DNA of 64,000 nucleotides from Corydoras sp. C115 (GCA_019802505.1 JAFMOC010000038.1:669001-733000); one strand, 5' to 3'; positions 27,533 through 40,033 are shown, counted from the stretch's first letter. Numbers and translations are program-made. Notes: generated from the letters alone by a model not told the origin.

Positions 27533-27738
27533 AAAGGTGTGGTAGCACAGTGGTTAGGGTGTCAATTTGAAGGTTGCGGGTTCAAATTTCAAATCTACCC
27601 AAGTTACCAATGTGGGTTTTTGAGCAAGGCCCATAACCTTCATTAATTTAGGGTGCTATAAAGCCAATCCTGTGTTTTGACCTCAAGTTGTGATACTCGC
27701 AAGTCGCTTTGGATAATAACATCTGCTTATGAACTTGA
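27533..27738 (+). mobile_element. tRNA-derived SINE (family B), plus orientation
   Basis: The head 'ggtgtggtagcacagtggtt', a B-box-like 'ggttgcgggttcaaatttc', 'gagcaaggcccataaccttc', and the fish tail 'caagtcgctttggataataa' occur in the canonical order. Confidence 0.8.
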
Positions 27739-27889
27739 TGTCAGTTAAATAAAAAAAAAATAAGATTTTTTTCTGAGGAAATTTACAATTTGAAATATTC
27801 CACTAAGAGATTAGAACTTGTGCACATTTAGCCTTAAGTCGAATACCATCAATCTATAACAGCCATACGATTTGATAGACACCAGACAA

Positions 27890-28458
27890 CGCATTCTATT
27901 TTAATTTAAATTTATTACATGTACTGAAAAAAAAAAGAGCAAAGTTGAATCAAACTGCAACAAACAGGACTCTGGAGCATAACGCTCTGCTTTACTTTAC
28001 AACAACCACAAATATAATCCAAGACAGAAAAAAAAAACTAAAAGTGTACTCTGTACAAGCTTCATGTTGAATATAGCCTTTAAATGGGTAAATTGGATTT
28101 TCTTGTAAAAATCCACTAAGAATCAAATCCAATTGAGCGTAAATAACCAAAACGGTGAACTGTGTTGCCACCACCTGGCCAGGAATGGTATTGCAACAAC
28201 AGATGTCATTGCAACGGAAATGAAAAGGAATGAATAAGACTGAACAAGTGAAAACCTTATCTAAAAGTCGATGAACTGTAAAAAGAAAACTGAACAAGGG
28301 CTCAACAGGATTTGATTCCCACCCCATGTCTGCCTATGTATAATATACGCCTATGTAATTCAACTGAAGTGCGATGGATTGAACAGTATGCATGCTGTGT
28401 GATACTACTGTAGACACCCACAACTTTCAAAGTCTGTGTTTCGCATAATAAAAATGGT
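27890..28458 (-). other. hnrnpc: Probable 3' untranslated region of hnrnpc
   Basis: This stretch follows the hnrnpc stop codon on the minus strand and contains no further coding exon. Frames on either strand here have no family match. The 3' end is inferred only from an AATAAA near 27911. Confidence 0.45.
27911..27916 (-). terminator. Polyadenylation signal candidate for hnrnpc
   Basis: AATAAA on the minus strand lies about 545 bases below the hnrnpc stop codon. It is the first canonical signal I noticed in that direction. AT-rich DNA makes chance hits common. Confidence 0.4.
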
Positions 28459-28554
28459 TTAAGAACGGTCTCCATTAGTGCTTTCTCCATCATCCTCTCC
28501 TTCCTCCTGTTCCCCCTCCTCCTCTTCATCTTCCTCCCTTCCCAGACTTTTGAC
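28459..28554 (-). CDS. hnrnpc: hnrnpc last coding exon (acidic tail)
   Basis: It encodes a Glu/Asp-rich end, REEDEEEEGEQEEGEDDGES followed by TNGDRS and TAA, matching the acidic C-terminus of hnRNP C. The 5' edge is uncertain. The AG before GTC at 28554 keeps phase 0 with the upstream exon, but its pyrimidine tract is poor. Another AG nearer 28534 would also keep the frame. Confidence 0.8.
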   Translation of the reverse strand, partial: VKSLGREEDEEEEGEQEEGEDDGESTNGDRS

Positions 28555-31500
28555 CTTTTCGGACACACAAAGATATTTACACTGCTTTTAATACACTAGG
28601 TTGTGTTTAAAACAATTTTAAACCATATCTATTTTATCCAATTTAATTTTCAGAAAAAAATACCAGTTCAGAGATGCAAAAAACATCCAGGTTTTTGATT
28701 CTGTATCAACCACAAGAATACACACAAACTGGTTTGAGGTCAGGGTTTTGACTTTACTATAGTAGCACTTTAAGGTTTGAGGTTTAAAAACCTGTTTAGT
28801 GGTTTTCTTTTCCCCAGGATTCGTATTGCGCCTCAAAATTAAGAAGTAATATATGAGCCTGGTCAAACACTTATTTAATCTCAAACCCTGCGAGTCTGCT
28901 GCCTTTCCACAGTCCACTGATGCAGCTGCAATGGAAGCAGTACGTGTTTTAATTTGTTTTAGGTCGTGTTCAAAATGTGTTCTTTTATCCTTTTTTTTTT
29001 TTTTTTAATCCCTTGCTAACTTGGCTCAAATTAATATATGGATTTTCTCGAAATGTCGCTGTGAAAAAAACTTAAAGAAAAAGCTATTTGTCTACGTTAG
29101 TATACGTCAAAAACAGTCAATGAATGGCAGCTACTTCTGCACATAGCATATATATTATCTAAGGGCACTAAGCGCCCCTAAAGCAAACGTGACCTCTGGA
29201 AGTAAACAAAACAAAGCTGTGTGAATAAAATTGTTTTGCATTATATGTTAAAATGTGCATCCACTGAGCACTGATAAAATAAATAACCAATGCAAATTGT
29301 GCAATAACAAATGAGCTACTGTCGTTAATTTAACCTTATCTACTAGGTGGCACTATAAAGTATCCGTTCCAAAGTGCACAGTGAGTGGAAATGGTAAATA
29401 AAAACTTCAGCAGCACTGCTGTGTCTGATCCACTCACACATCATGATATAGGTGTTGATGGACCATACTAATGAGGTAGGTGCTGTTGGACCATACCAAA
29501 CTCTCCTAAATCATTTGGAATTGAATAACTCCAGTATTTTCCATATCTTTTGTTTCAACATACCTCCTCTTCCTCTAGATCCCCCTCTTCCTCATAGTCA
29601 TTGGTCTCTAAGATATCGCGATCCTTTTTTACACTGGGGTGTTGAGGGGAGGTCTCTTCTGCTTTATTGCTCTTAACTTCTAAATAAAAATATGAATGTA
29701 GTTAACATGAGATCTAGGGAAAATGCAATCATACATTTTTAATGTTTAAAAACGCACATTCAACTGAAGTTAAAAAAAAAAAAAAATAAATAAATAAATA
29801 AATAAATATATATATATATATACACACACACACATACATACATACATACATACATACATACATACATACATACACATACATATATATAAATAATAAACAA
29901 ATAACTAAAGCCATTTCAGGTTGTATTTTCTGCAGTGTGAGTGAGTGTGCGTGCATGTGTGTACCAGCTTTTTTGCTGTGTTCTCGTTCCATTCGCTCCA
30001 GGCTCTCCAGCAGGTAGTCCACTTTATGTTTGATTTGAGTCAGTTCCTTTTTGATTGTCTGCAGGTCATCAACTCTTGCTAGAGAGAGAGAGAGGGAGAG
30101 AGAATTTTCTGCTTGTATTACATGATCAAAGCTACATGAACAGAGTGACTATCTTTTTTTCTCATGCACATTTCTGCATCTTAACCACTTCCATTTATTT
30201 CAGGCTCACTGGAGGTCTGGACTAGAGCTTATGTCACTGGGTGAAAAGAAAGATTCAAAATTCCATTTTTGCAAATCTAACCATCTCAAATTTATATAAG
30301 CAGCTGATCTATAGCTGTCTTTACTGTAATGGCACACATTGATACATTTCAGCATGAGGCAATTTCAACAATCACAACAAAATACATTATTATTATGTTC
30401 ACCAAATATTATGTTCGACCAAACTTACAACATTGACATGCTATTATATTACATTTAGCAGACACTTTTATCCAAAGCGACTTACAAGGTGAGCACAGGG
30501 TTAATCACAACATCCCTGGAGCAATGAGGGTTAAGGGTCTTGCTCAAGGACCCACATTGGTAACTTCAGTGGACCTGGGATTTGAACCCACAACCTTCAG
30601 AATGATAGCCCAACCACTGAGCTACCACACCCACGCTATGCACCTAATTGTATTCTTGATGTCAAACAGATCATCAGTTAAATACAAGGTTAAGAGGATT
30701 ACGTCAGATAAGTGATGTGAAGATTAAGTGTTCAAATATGGACTGTTGTTTAAAAATGCACACGCACAACATAAAAAAATGAGATTATGCATGACATTTC
30801 TTTTCACAACAAGGCTAAAACTGGATAGTTAAAAGAAGCTTAAATATAGAAACTTTTTTGGATAAACAAAGAGAAATGAGCTCATCTGGTGTATACATGA
30901 TGAAATACCTCACATTGTAAAATAAGCAGCACATAAGCAGTTTATCAATCCCACTTAAACATTAGCATCTGTTTAGTACATCTTGATGTGTGATTGTACA
31001 CTTACAAGTGCGAGAGGTGCGCTGGCTGCTCTTAGCTGAGAAGCTGCTCTTGGTGCGTCGGCTTCCGCTCACGCTGACCCGTGGCCGTTTGGAGGGAATC
31101 ACTGCCCTTGAGAGAGGTGGCGGAGGAGGGGGCACCCGTGAAGGGTATGAGTACACCCTAAAACACAAAGAATGCTTAAAAAATGCAAAACAATCATGTG
31201 AGAAAACTTGTTGACTAGTATAGTCATTTAGAATATTAACTAAGGAGACATTTAGCAGGTATCAAAATGAAAAAGACTTGTTTGCCAAAGTATAATCCAT
31301 TAAAACAAATTGTTCCTATTGACTGTTTTAAAATCAGTTTAAAATTTGTTTCTAATCAAATGAATTATTTGTACTTATGCAACACTGATAAATTCCATTA
31401 TAAAAAATCACTTTAAACACTATTCATTTCTAACTATAGACCTACAAAAATGTATAGAGAATAAGTGTGGCTGTGAACATGGCTAAGTGAAATACCACTT

Positions 31501-32086
31501 ATTTATACAACAGAATTTGGTAACAGAGGTATGAATGTTTGACATTGACATGTATGACATGAATAATTCAAATATTCTAACAATTCCTTGGCCACAGAAA
31601 AGCCGGTCTTTATAAGCTTTGGTCAACCTCATACCACAAGTGCATCCTATCCCGCTGCTGTGGCTGATCCATTTTCTTTTAGCAGACTAAGAGTAGAAGT
31701 CAATACATGTAGAAGAGAAGATAAAGTTACTCACCTGTCATAATAATCTCTCTGAAAGTCATAGTCCAACTCAAATGAAGAACTGTGGAACAATAAATAT
31801 AGACGATCAATTTAAGAAACCACTAAATGGACAGCAGTGTGAAGTGAAAAAATGCACAGACCTGTACATATCGCCTGCTGAGCGCTTGATGGTCTTCGAT
31901 CTGTGAGGTTTTGGTTCACCAGCCAGGTTAATGTCTGCAATGTTTATGGATTTTATATTAAAGCATTGTGGCATTATCAAAGGTTCAGAATTCCCAAAAG
32001 GGATGTGATAAATTTGTTGTAGAATCAGATGGTATGGACTGTGGACATGATTCTGTGTCCAAATATGAATCTTTAAAATAAAGCTG

Positions 32087-32153
<67 letters not shown>

Positions 32154-34444
32154 TACAGCTGAAAACCATTCATATAAACCAATCCTGGCCTGTTCTTACC
32201 CAACACTTGTCCAACAACCATTCTCCCATCTTCTCCAGACACAGCAGTGCGTGCATTGCGCTCATTTGCGTACTGTACAAAAGCGTAGCCCTTGTGGACG
32301 GAGCAACCCACAATCTTGCCGTACTTGCTAAAAATGGCCTCTACATCAGCCTTGGTCACCAGCATGGTGTTAAGGTTGCCGATGAACACGCGGGAGTTGA
32401 GTGAGCGCTGGTCTGTCTTGTTGGTCACGTTACTTGCCATTAGGCTGGCTGTGGCCGATGAGTGACTAGATGGGGGGGTTGAGGGGAACAAAAGAAAGAG
32501 CAAACAGAAGTATAGGGTCAGGAAAGAAGAATGAATATCAGAATGACTTGAGAAAATAAATAATTAAAAACATGGACCATTTATGGGTTCAGCACGAACA
32601 AGAAATCCATCATACATCATAGACTAAAATAATTAGTTGTCTGACTTTATTGGGAAAACTAATGCAGGTGTTCCTTATTAACCTTTGTCAAAGGCAGTGA
32701 TGTGCTTATGGTATGAAACTCAATTTATTATGAATAGGTCACTTTATTATGGTAAAGAGCCATCATGAAGGAAACACAAATTACCAGCAATTAATAAAAT
32801 AAAATGACCAAATCAATTCTGGAAGACTGGCTTGAAATTACAAAGCACTTAACCACTAATTAAATTTGTTAATTTCCAGAGATAAGGCATTACTTCTTAA
32901 ATATGGACTAAAATATATAACAAGCACAAAAACCTTCAGTTTAAACTTCCAGCAGCTTTTTTGGGAGTGTGTGTATGCAGCATAATAATGCTGTTGAACA
33001 TAAAACATTACCCAAAGGCGAATATCACAACTTATTTAAATGAGTTCATTTTAACAAAACAGAAATTGTGTATGGAGAGAAAATGTACTAATATGTTCAG
33101 GGTCATTACTTACCAACACAGAATAAATGATTTAAGCAGAAGTGTCTAAAAGTTTCTACAATCCATAAAAGTCTTATTCTTCAAACAGCTGAATTTGGAA
33201 AATCTGAGTGCATTTAAAAGACCTGGGTTTACAGTCACACTTTGATTTACAGTCCAAACTAACAAAACATACTAAAGCAAAAGCACTTGGGTGCATTGCT
33301 GCATGGATGAAGGATATTAAACATAACATAAACATACATTTCGATTTATTAATCCTGACAAAAACAGTTCCTCTTCTTGTCCTTTATATATATAACCTGA
33401 CATCAGCATCAGCCATCAGAGTGCATATAATATGTGAAATATATGTAAATGAACAAAGCAATGCTAATTAAATTGGGTCTTTCATATTTGACTTGCATCA
33501 TATTTAACATTTTTATGAAATATTACTGACCTAGTTGTATTAGTCAATGCTATACTAGCTTTGGATACAATTTTCTGTGGTGTAAATAGATTAATACATT
33601 AATGCGTCTGGTTCCAGACAGTTGGAGTTTATGGCCTTTCAAAAGAAAATACATTGTTCCAATTGAGACAAATTGGAACAAATGCATACATTTTAAATAT
33701 GAAGGGTTTGGGTGTAAACTTTGTCAACCCAGAATTACTGTGTAGAACCATATTTTCAAGCTTACATAATGTATAAATACTTCAAAGGTAGTTGATAAAT
33801 AACGTATGATGCAGCTGATGTAAAAACCAGTCTTAGATGTTTTGTTACATGCACAGTGGGGGCCAAATGTCTGAAACCACTAGTAAAATATTTCCATTAT
33901 GCTCGGTTGAGATTTTTCTTACAGCCTAGAATACTGGTCTCAAACACACATCAAAAGCTATGCAAAAAAACATCACCACCCAAGATCAATGTCTGCTGAT
34001 GGTCATGAACACATTACGCATTAACATTTATTTATTTATGTTTTTGAAATATTGTGAATTTAAGTTGGGCTAACCTGAATCTAGCTTATGGTCTTCAAGT
34101 GCATGTGCTAACTGTACACTGCCGTTACAGCAAATGCTTTGAATTAAAATTTGTTTTTATTTTTCATGACATGGTATTAGCAAAGAGCAATAATTATGAA
34201 CAGGGACTACAAAAATGTAGTAATTTTTCCCCACTAATGGTTTCAAGACTTTCGGTCCTTACTGTACAGCTGAGCCAGAGCCAGCCATCAACACAAACAA
34301 ACCAAAATAAGTTTTTTTTTAAAAGTAGTAATAGTAGTGGTGTGCATCAAATGCCAATATAACCATAACGTATTTAGAGATTTATACAAATTTGGTCCAT
34401 ATACTGAGCATGTTGGGGGGGATTTGAATAATCACTCACTCCAT
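28459..34444 (-). CDS. hnrnpc: Heterogeneous nuclear ribonucleoprotein C (hnRNP C)
   Basis: hnRNP C binds U-rich stretches of nascent pre-mRNA as a tetramer, packages it in the nucleus and competes with U2AF for splice sites. The coding exons (minus strand) are 32200-32440 (canonical ATG), 31862-31934, 31735-31782, 31006-31157, 29965-30078, 29564-29679 and about 28459-28554. All join in frame, giving about 279 residues, or 289 if the upstream in-frame ATG at 34444 is used. The human C1 form is close to 290. An N-terminal RRM has RNP2 VFIGNL (residues 18-23) and RNP1 KGYAFVQY (50-57). There follow a KRSAGDMY basic stretch, FELDYDFQRDYYDR, a proline run, SKRPRVSVSGSRR (NLS/basic region), a leucine-rich coiled coil (DDLQTIKKELTQIKHKVDYL) and an acidic tail ending TNGDRS. 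The 13-residue C2 insert is not seen. The splice acceptor of the last exon is the weakest point. Identity is secure. RALY is the nearest alternative but fits less well at the coiled coil and tail. Confidence 0.95.
29564..29679 (-). CDS. hnrnpc: hnrnpc exon, linker to acidic tail
   Basis: Acceptor TTTATTTAG and donor GAG|GTATGT bracket 116 bases that join phase 1 to phase 0. It encodes a Lys/Ser linker followed by NDYEEEGDLEEEE. Confidence 0.88.
29785..29888. repeat. Compound microsatellite in an hnrnpc intron
   Basis: Successive AAAT, TA, CA and CATA repeat blocks with no interruption of note. They lie in the intron between the coiled-coil exon and the next exon. Confidence 0.93.
29965..30078 (-). 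CDS. hnrnpc: hnrnpc exon, leucine-zipper-like oligomerisation domain
   Basis: A pure CT tract and TAG acceptor precede it, and CTG|GTACAC is the donor. It encodes RVDDLQTIKKELTQIKHKV and then DYLLESLERMEREHSKKA, the coiled coil that tetramerises hnRNP C. Confidence 0.95.
30448..30636 (-). mobile_element. tRNA-derived SINE (family B), in hnrnpc intron
   Basis: It is the best preserved family B copy here. It has the 'cagacacttttatccaaagc' tail, 'gggttaagggtcttgctcaa', 'gatttgaacccacaacctt' (B box reversed) and a 'gtggtagctcagtggttggg' head on the minus strand. It is inserted in the same orientation as hnrnpc. Confidence 0.85.
31006..31157 (-). CDS. hnrnpc: hnrnpc exon, proline run and basic/NLS region
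   Basis: Acceptor GTTTTAG and donor ACTT|GTAAGT bracket 152 bases. It encodes RVYSYPSRVPPPPPPLSRAV and then IPSKRPRVSVSGSRRTKSSF, matching the conserved YSYPARVPPPPP and SKRQRVSG block of vertebrate hnRNP C. Confidence 0.96.
31735..31782 (-). CDS. hnrnpc: hnrnpc exon, FELDYDFQRDYYD block
   Basis: 48 bases with acceptor TTCCACAG and donor ACAG|GTGAGT, encoding SSFELDYDFQRDYYD. This block is nearly invariant in vertebrate hnRNP C. Confidence 0.96.
31862..31934 (-). CDS. hnrnpc: hnrnpc exon, post-RRM basic segment
   Basis: 73 bases with acceptor CATTGCAG and donor TACAG|GTCTGT, encoding INLAGEPKPHRSKTIKRSAG and DMY. It matches the INLAAEPK and KRSAAEMY region. Confidence 0.95.
32091..32149. 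repeat. (TA)n microsatellite in hnrnpc intron
   Basis: About 29 TA units lie just below the RRM exon. Long Tyr-Ile frames on the minus strand come from it. Confidence 0.95.
32200..32465 (-). CDS. hnrnpc: hnrnpc RRM exon with canonical start
   Basis: Acceptor ATCTAG lies at 32466 and donor TTGG|GTAAGA at 32199. The canonical ATG is at 32440 and begins MASNVTNKTDQRSLNSRVFI. The RRM fills most of the exon. The 25 bases between the acceptor and this ATG are open in the same frame (HSSATASL), compatible with translation from an upstream ATG. Confidence 0.97.
33850..33970. mobile_element. Possible Tc1-like/miniature transposon end
   Basis: The words 'cagtgggggccaaatgtctg' and 'aaaccactagtaaaatattt' resemble terminal sequence of fish Tc1-related elements. 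No transposase frame is present. Identification is from memory of similar repeats. Confidence 0.35.
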
Positions 34445-34484
34445 TCTGTGTGTTACTCTGGTCGAGTCGTCTGTCTGCCTGATT
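34440..34484 (-). CDS. hnrnpc: hnrnpc small exon with in-frame upstream ATG
   Basis: 45 bases on the minus strand with a strong acceptor (TTTTTTCCAACAG) and donor (GGA|GTGAGT). They end in ATGGA. Spliced to 32465, this reads MDHSSATASL and then MASNV, in frame with the canonical start. It is either a 5' untranslated exon or the true first coding exon of a 10-residue longer form. Confidence 0.65.
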
Positions 34485-35074
34485 CTGTTGGAAAAAAGAG
34501 GGGTCGTTAATAGTGCACTAGTGAGCTGACGCTCAGTAGTGCACTTTGGGTAAGAGCGTGGTGGGGGTTGTAACTGGTGCTGAGAGGCAGTGACACATAA
34601 ATAACACTTCCCCCCAGCTAAAGGTCACTAGGCAGCCCAAACTATGGGAGCATTAGCTCCACCCAGTGACAAAATTAAGCAATGACACCATCTAAGCAGT
34701 TACAGTAAATCTAAAACCACTGTGATTTGTGTGATGCATTTCAATAGTGTTTGTACACATGCCACGTCGACCCTTTGGAAGATCTTAGTATTTAACCCTG
34801 TGGTGCAATCTTTGAAAGAATACACAGCAACATGAATAAATCAGGAGTTTTAATAGTTTTTCATGTCAATGATTCAACAATAGTTTTATAGAACTTAATT
34901 ATCACAGATGTTGCTGTGTTTTAAACAGACAAAAGTGGCATGTATCAAACAATACTGAAACCAAAGAACATCTGGAAAAGAAACCCTCCAGCCAACGACT
35001 TATTTGAATACTGAAACTAAGCCAGTGCAGCTAGGTTATATTTATTAGTTCCCAAAACAATGTAGAAATGTTAG

Positions 35075-35420
35075 ACTAGGCAAAAGTTTAAACACCCTAT
35101 TTAGAGTGAACTAACCCACCTATTAAAGCTACATGGACCTACCCCCCAATCCCCCAGCCCAGTGGGTACCTGAATATACTGAACAGGTTATGCCATTAAT
35201 GTTTTTTTTTCTTCTAGGTTACTGACTGAATTTTTTTCACATGATTTGGCCAACAGAGTTGTGAAATATTTAGCAGAGTGCTAAAATAAAACAGTGCAGA
35301 AATTTTAGGCAAGAGTGATAAGAAATAAATGTCTGTTTCACCAGTTTTTCCAAAAAATGAAAGGTATTCCAGTTTTTCTTTTGCTGGGTAGTGTATTTAC
35401 AAAAGTTTGTTCCTAATTTC
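35075..35420. mobile_element. Possible miniature DNA transposon remnant
   Basis: The left part 'ggcaaaagtttaaacaccct' and right part 'ctgggtagtgtatttacaaa' resemble ends of non-autonomous fish elements. No coding capacity remains, and I could not align the two ends as a clean inverted repeat. Confidence 0.3.
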
Positions 35421-35892
35421 TTATTAATTATGCACTCAAACTTGCAGAACACCATATATAAGCTTTAACTACTTGAATATCTTGTTCAAAATTCACAGAC
35501 ATATTGAATTCTAAAAGGTTCAAATCGGTTCATTCATAAGCTTTAGCCTGAACCCCATAACATTTAGGATCTTGCTAATGCACCACACACATTTGTCACG
35601 TAGGGTCTTTAAAGAACGTTAATAATATCCTAATGTTGGCAGAAGGTGTACTACAAAACAATATAAAAGGCCTTCAGAAACAATTGGCTGACGATGACGT
35701 GATGTATTTTTTTCTGTAAGAATACTGGCATACAGAGATGACTTTACAAAGATTACTTGTGACATGAGTGCAATTATCTAAGGAAAGTCTAAAGGACAAA
35801 ACACCAAGCTCAAAACAGCCCAGAGGCATTAACTGAGATGTAATGAAGTAAAAATTCCACTTCTGGGTCACAATCAGCAAAAATACACTTTA

Positions 35893-36180
35893 TGCACAAT
35901 AGTATTTGGGACACACCATCGGATTCAGGGGATTAATTCGGTCACAAAGTCAAATCAGCCACCTTATCATGGATTTGGAAAATGACATGGGAATTTGGGG
36001 AAGTCCCTTTTCCATTCAGTCTGGATGTGCCCCTTTGCTCAAAGCAAGGTCCATAAAGACATGGCTTGGTGAGTTGTTTATCCAGAGCCCTGACCTCTAC
36101 ACCTTAGAATAAACTATAAATAGAGATCAACATCAGTGTCTGACCCTCCCAAAAGTTCTCCTGCATGAATAAGCAAAAAA
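35893..36180 (+). mobile_element. Non-autonomous fish DNA transposon remnant
   Basis: The block begins 'caatagtatttgggacacac'. It contains 'caaagcaaggtccataaaga', 'catggcttggtgagttgttt' and 'agagccctgacctctacacc', then 'catcagtgtctgaccctccc' and 'ctgcatgaataagcaaaaaa'. This word order is that of a repeat common in teleost genomes. A second, more 3' piece lies at 48.25-48.54 kb. It sits in a long hnrnpc 5' intron. Confidence 0.7.
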
Positions 36181-36329
36181 TCTCATGAATAAAAATAAAA
36201 ATGTTTAGAAGTAATTTTTAACATGGTGAGCATGCAATAGAGTGGCTCTTAAACATGCTGTGCATGCAGGACAGCCAGATTTCTAAACAAGTAATGTTCT
36301 GCAAGAAAGAGTGGCGAAAAAAACCTAAA

Positions 36330-36367
36330 AAAAAAAACCTAAAAAAAAAAAAAAAAAAAAAAAAAAA
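36330..36367. repeat. A-rich tract
   Basis: Two short poly-A blocks separated by 'cct' lead into about 25 A residues. Lys-rich or Phe-rich frames here are artefacts. Confidence 0.9.
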
Positions 36368-38589
36368 CATACATTTGACCTGCTCTAAAAATGAAAACTG
36401 TAATTTTAGCTTGGGCATTATTTATGTAATTACTCAAATGTAACAGCCTGCAGAAACGTGTAAATCCAGCTGTATGTTTACAGGTCAAAAAAAAAAAAAA
36501 AAAAATCTGGACAGGTTTGTATATTAATGAAATTAGACAGCAGATGATTTTTCTCTACAGGAAAAGCTAAAACTGAAAGCTATTCACTGGTGTTTATATT
36601 AAGTGGAATAGGATCTTGCTAGTTGCATTAACTAACAGTTGATGAGAATCCTCCTACAGAGAATATTTAATGCAATTATGAAACTATAGGTGGAAATAAT
36701 AATAAAAACAAAATTATCTCCGTTTTTACACTCATCGTCCATTTTCAGCACTTTATAAAACATGGTTATACTTTGTAGAACTAAAGTGATTAGGTATGTA
36801 ATCATTTGGTTGGTAGATAACTCTCAGCATGTAAAGTAAATAAACTGAAGCTATAGCGCCGACGAGAGACTGAACTTGCTTTAGTTACATCTTTTAATTT
36901 ATGCCAGAAAGCAAATCTGTGCAGGAGGTGGGTAAAGTGGGTACTATGCAGTGGGTAAAGTTCACTCGACAATTGAATCCAATTTGCTTTTCAAACGTTT
37001 GCTGGGTTTGCAGTTGTTACTGCTTTATTGAATTACAGAACTATTCAACTTTGATCTATGTAAAAGGGGGCGGGGTCATTGCATCTCCATGTAAAGTTGC
37101 AGTTTAGACAGTAGAACACTAAGCAAAAAAAGAAACTCACAGCTTTAAATTCACAAGCAAAAAAAATGTATAAATGCATGGGGATAAATGAAACCAAAAC
37201 TTACATACTGAAGCTGTGCAAGACACCTGCATCGAAAACCAAAAACGGAGGGAGGAAACAAAAATAAGACACAAATCAGACAGGACACTTAATTATGCAA
37301 AATAAATAATGAAAAAATAAAAGAAAAAGTTCATGGAATGATGGTGGAGATGGGGCATATTTTATTTTGATACTGTATACTGTAGGATTTCAAATACATA
37401 ATGATGTGGAATAAGAGCCATTCAGACAAATATAATCTGTATTGGTGTGATTGTGTACAAACATGAATAGTGTGTGTAAATGCTGTTTATGGAACATGGC
37501 AATGGGGGAGGGGGGGGGGGCGCTGCATACCTGTAAGGCAATAACTTCAGCACTGTCTACAATAGAATACATGATGGAATATTTCGACACAGCTTGAATA
37601 ATGGGATGAGGCTGCGTTACTATTAACACCCCCCCCCCCACCCTCACAATAAAACACATACATAACACAACAAAACACATACAGAAATAAAAGTTCACCA
37701 GTGTTCCAATACTGTTTAGAACCCAGTCTATGAATAGATTAAAATTTCAAAGTTATTAAATATTTTTATTGTCATACTAGAAACATTTGTGTATGATACA
37801 GCGTGAAATGAAACAAGGTTTCTTCAGGACCAAGGTGCTACATAGGACAATTCACACAATGTCCCACGTTAGACATGCTTTATCCAGATGCTTCTTAACC
37901 AAAATCAATGGTAATTAATATTAGTTCACATATTTGACTTTTAATGTTGCAAATACCCCGAAACAACTGGATGATTAATGAATGAGCTTTTTTTCATGCA
38001 GAGAAGCTGTTGTATAAAGTCACTAACAAAATAAGAACTATGATTTAAACTCTTATTTTGTCATTTTTGTTGCAGGAGGTCACAAATTTGTATATAGATG
38101 TGTTACTGACTACTATTATCTTGTCACAAAATATAGTTATTAAATTAAATGTGTTAAATAGAACAATTTCCTATTTATCAGCATATCATGAACGTCATTG
38201 GATTTCAGCAACAAATTATCATGTTCTAGTAATAAATTGTTTATTTAAAGCCATTTTTAATGTGCTATACTAAAGCAAAGAAAATGTAACTGATTTATAT
38301 TTAAATGATGTCAGATATTTAATGTTATCGAACTCCCATTCTCATTATAATACCTCTAAGAGCTTTGAAAATGTGTGTAATAGTTCTTTTCTCCATTTTG
38401 TGAAATGTTTTACATTTTCAGTGCACTTAAAATGTTCCCTTAATGTTTAAAACTCTGTAAACCTGAAGTAGACTCACATTGAGTCTATTATATTTTACTA
38501 AATCATTAAGCATAATTTTACATCAACTAAATCCATCCAGCAATCCAGTGAACTTCATAACAACCGTCACTGGACAGAGGTAAATACGG

Positions 38590-38920
38590 TTTACATTTAC
38601 ATTTAGTCATTCTGCAGACGCTTTTATTTTTATTTTTTAATGCGACTTACAAATGAAAACATCACAAGTCAGTAGTTAATACTATAAAATAGTATAGTTA
38701 GTATAGTAGTTAACAGTTAAACGGGTCAGGCTGTTTTTGTGTCTGTTCCTGGCAGCCGTATATGAAGTAGGCATCCCAATAGGAATAAATTACTATACTG
38801 GAACAATAAACTCAAAACATTAGGGTGTGGTAAGGTCGGTGGTTACGGCGTTTCACCATCAATCTAAAGGTTGGGGGTCACTTTGGAAAAAAGTGTCTGC
38901 TAAATGACCAAATACAGTAT
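38590..38920. mobile_element. SINE family B fragments
   Basis: A minus-oriented tail piece at about 38594-38680 ('acatttagtcattctgcaga', 'acatcacaagtcagtagtta') is followed by a plus-oriented piece at 38820-38920. The second has a decayed head and 'ctttggaaaaaagtgtctgc'. Both are worn. Confidence 0.6.
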
Positions 38921-40033
38921 AAATGTTATAGTTTTATATGAAGTTATTGATGTTTGGATATCTGCATGAATTATTGGACTGAAGGCCTTAAGTTTTAATG
39001 TAATTGACCATGTCAACAGATTTCAAGGTAAATGCTTAATATGCATTTGGCTATTAATGCAAAGTTTTAAACAGCATAAGACAGAAACACTGTGGTGTAA
39101 GGACGTGTTGAAAACAGTATTGGAACAGTACAAAGAAAATCCAGACTTAAAACCCAAATCATACACTTTTTTTTCAGCCACAATGACCTGCATATATACA
39201 AATAAATCCTGAACATTGTCGAATATAAGGAGGAACCAGAGGCCATTTGCATGAAAATATCTGGTTTAATTTAAGTAAAAACAGATCCTGGATCATCCGT
39301 CCACCGTTTATTTGGCTTTAAATCAAATGGGTTTTAAGCAACATAACCAGTTACAGGGTGAAAATCAGTGACCAATTAGTCCGTGATAAACACAACGTCT
39401 GTCTCCTGCAGTCCATTAAAAACATTCTCCAACATTTATAAGAAAATCAGCGCCAGCGAAAAAATAAAACCCCTCAAATCCACATGAGCAAAATGAACCA
39501 ACGAGTCTCCAAAAAGCAGCAAATGTATTAAAAACAAAGCACAAAGAGACAAGCCAGGTCCAGAATAAAAACTCGTCAAAAGCTATTATTTGGGGGGGAA
39601 AAAAGATACTCAAAAGCTCTTTTAAAAGACTTTACGCCTCCTACATTCCAAATATGGAGGAAAACGACCATCTTGGAAAAGCACAACCGAGCACCGTGTC
39701 CTCGCTACATTTCCCTCCAAATCAACTCCAAAAAGACACCAACACCTCTGCTCTAGATGGGAAGCAGTCTTGCCAAAAAGTTAATTCGAGCAAAAAGGAT
39801 CTGATCTCGAAAAACAAAACAAAAATTAACACGTTCGTTATTTTTCGCAGTCTACCTCCTGCATTACAAAATGCACGCCACACACCATTAGAGCAGCACT
39901 CGCCCAGAAAAAAGGCTCTAAAAATAAAAAAATAAAAAAAAAAACACAAAAAAATACGCTCCAAAGATTAAGGTCAAAGTCAGTAAAAAAAATTGAAAAT
40001 CACAAAAAAAATCTCTCGAATCAAAATACTCAC

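Noticed and set aside
27992..28327. 111-codon minus-strand frame below hnrnpc
   Set aside because: It lies in the probable 3' UTR and has no family match.
31807..32169. Minus-strand 120-codon frame starting in a TA repeat
   Set aside because: Only the 73 bases at 31862-31934 are an hnrnpc exon. The rest is intron and microsatellite.
36255..36443. Lys-rich plus-strand frame
   Set aside because: It is caused by a poly-A tract.
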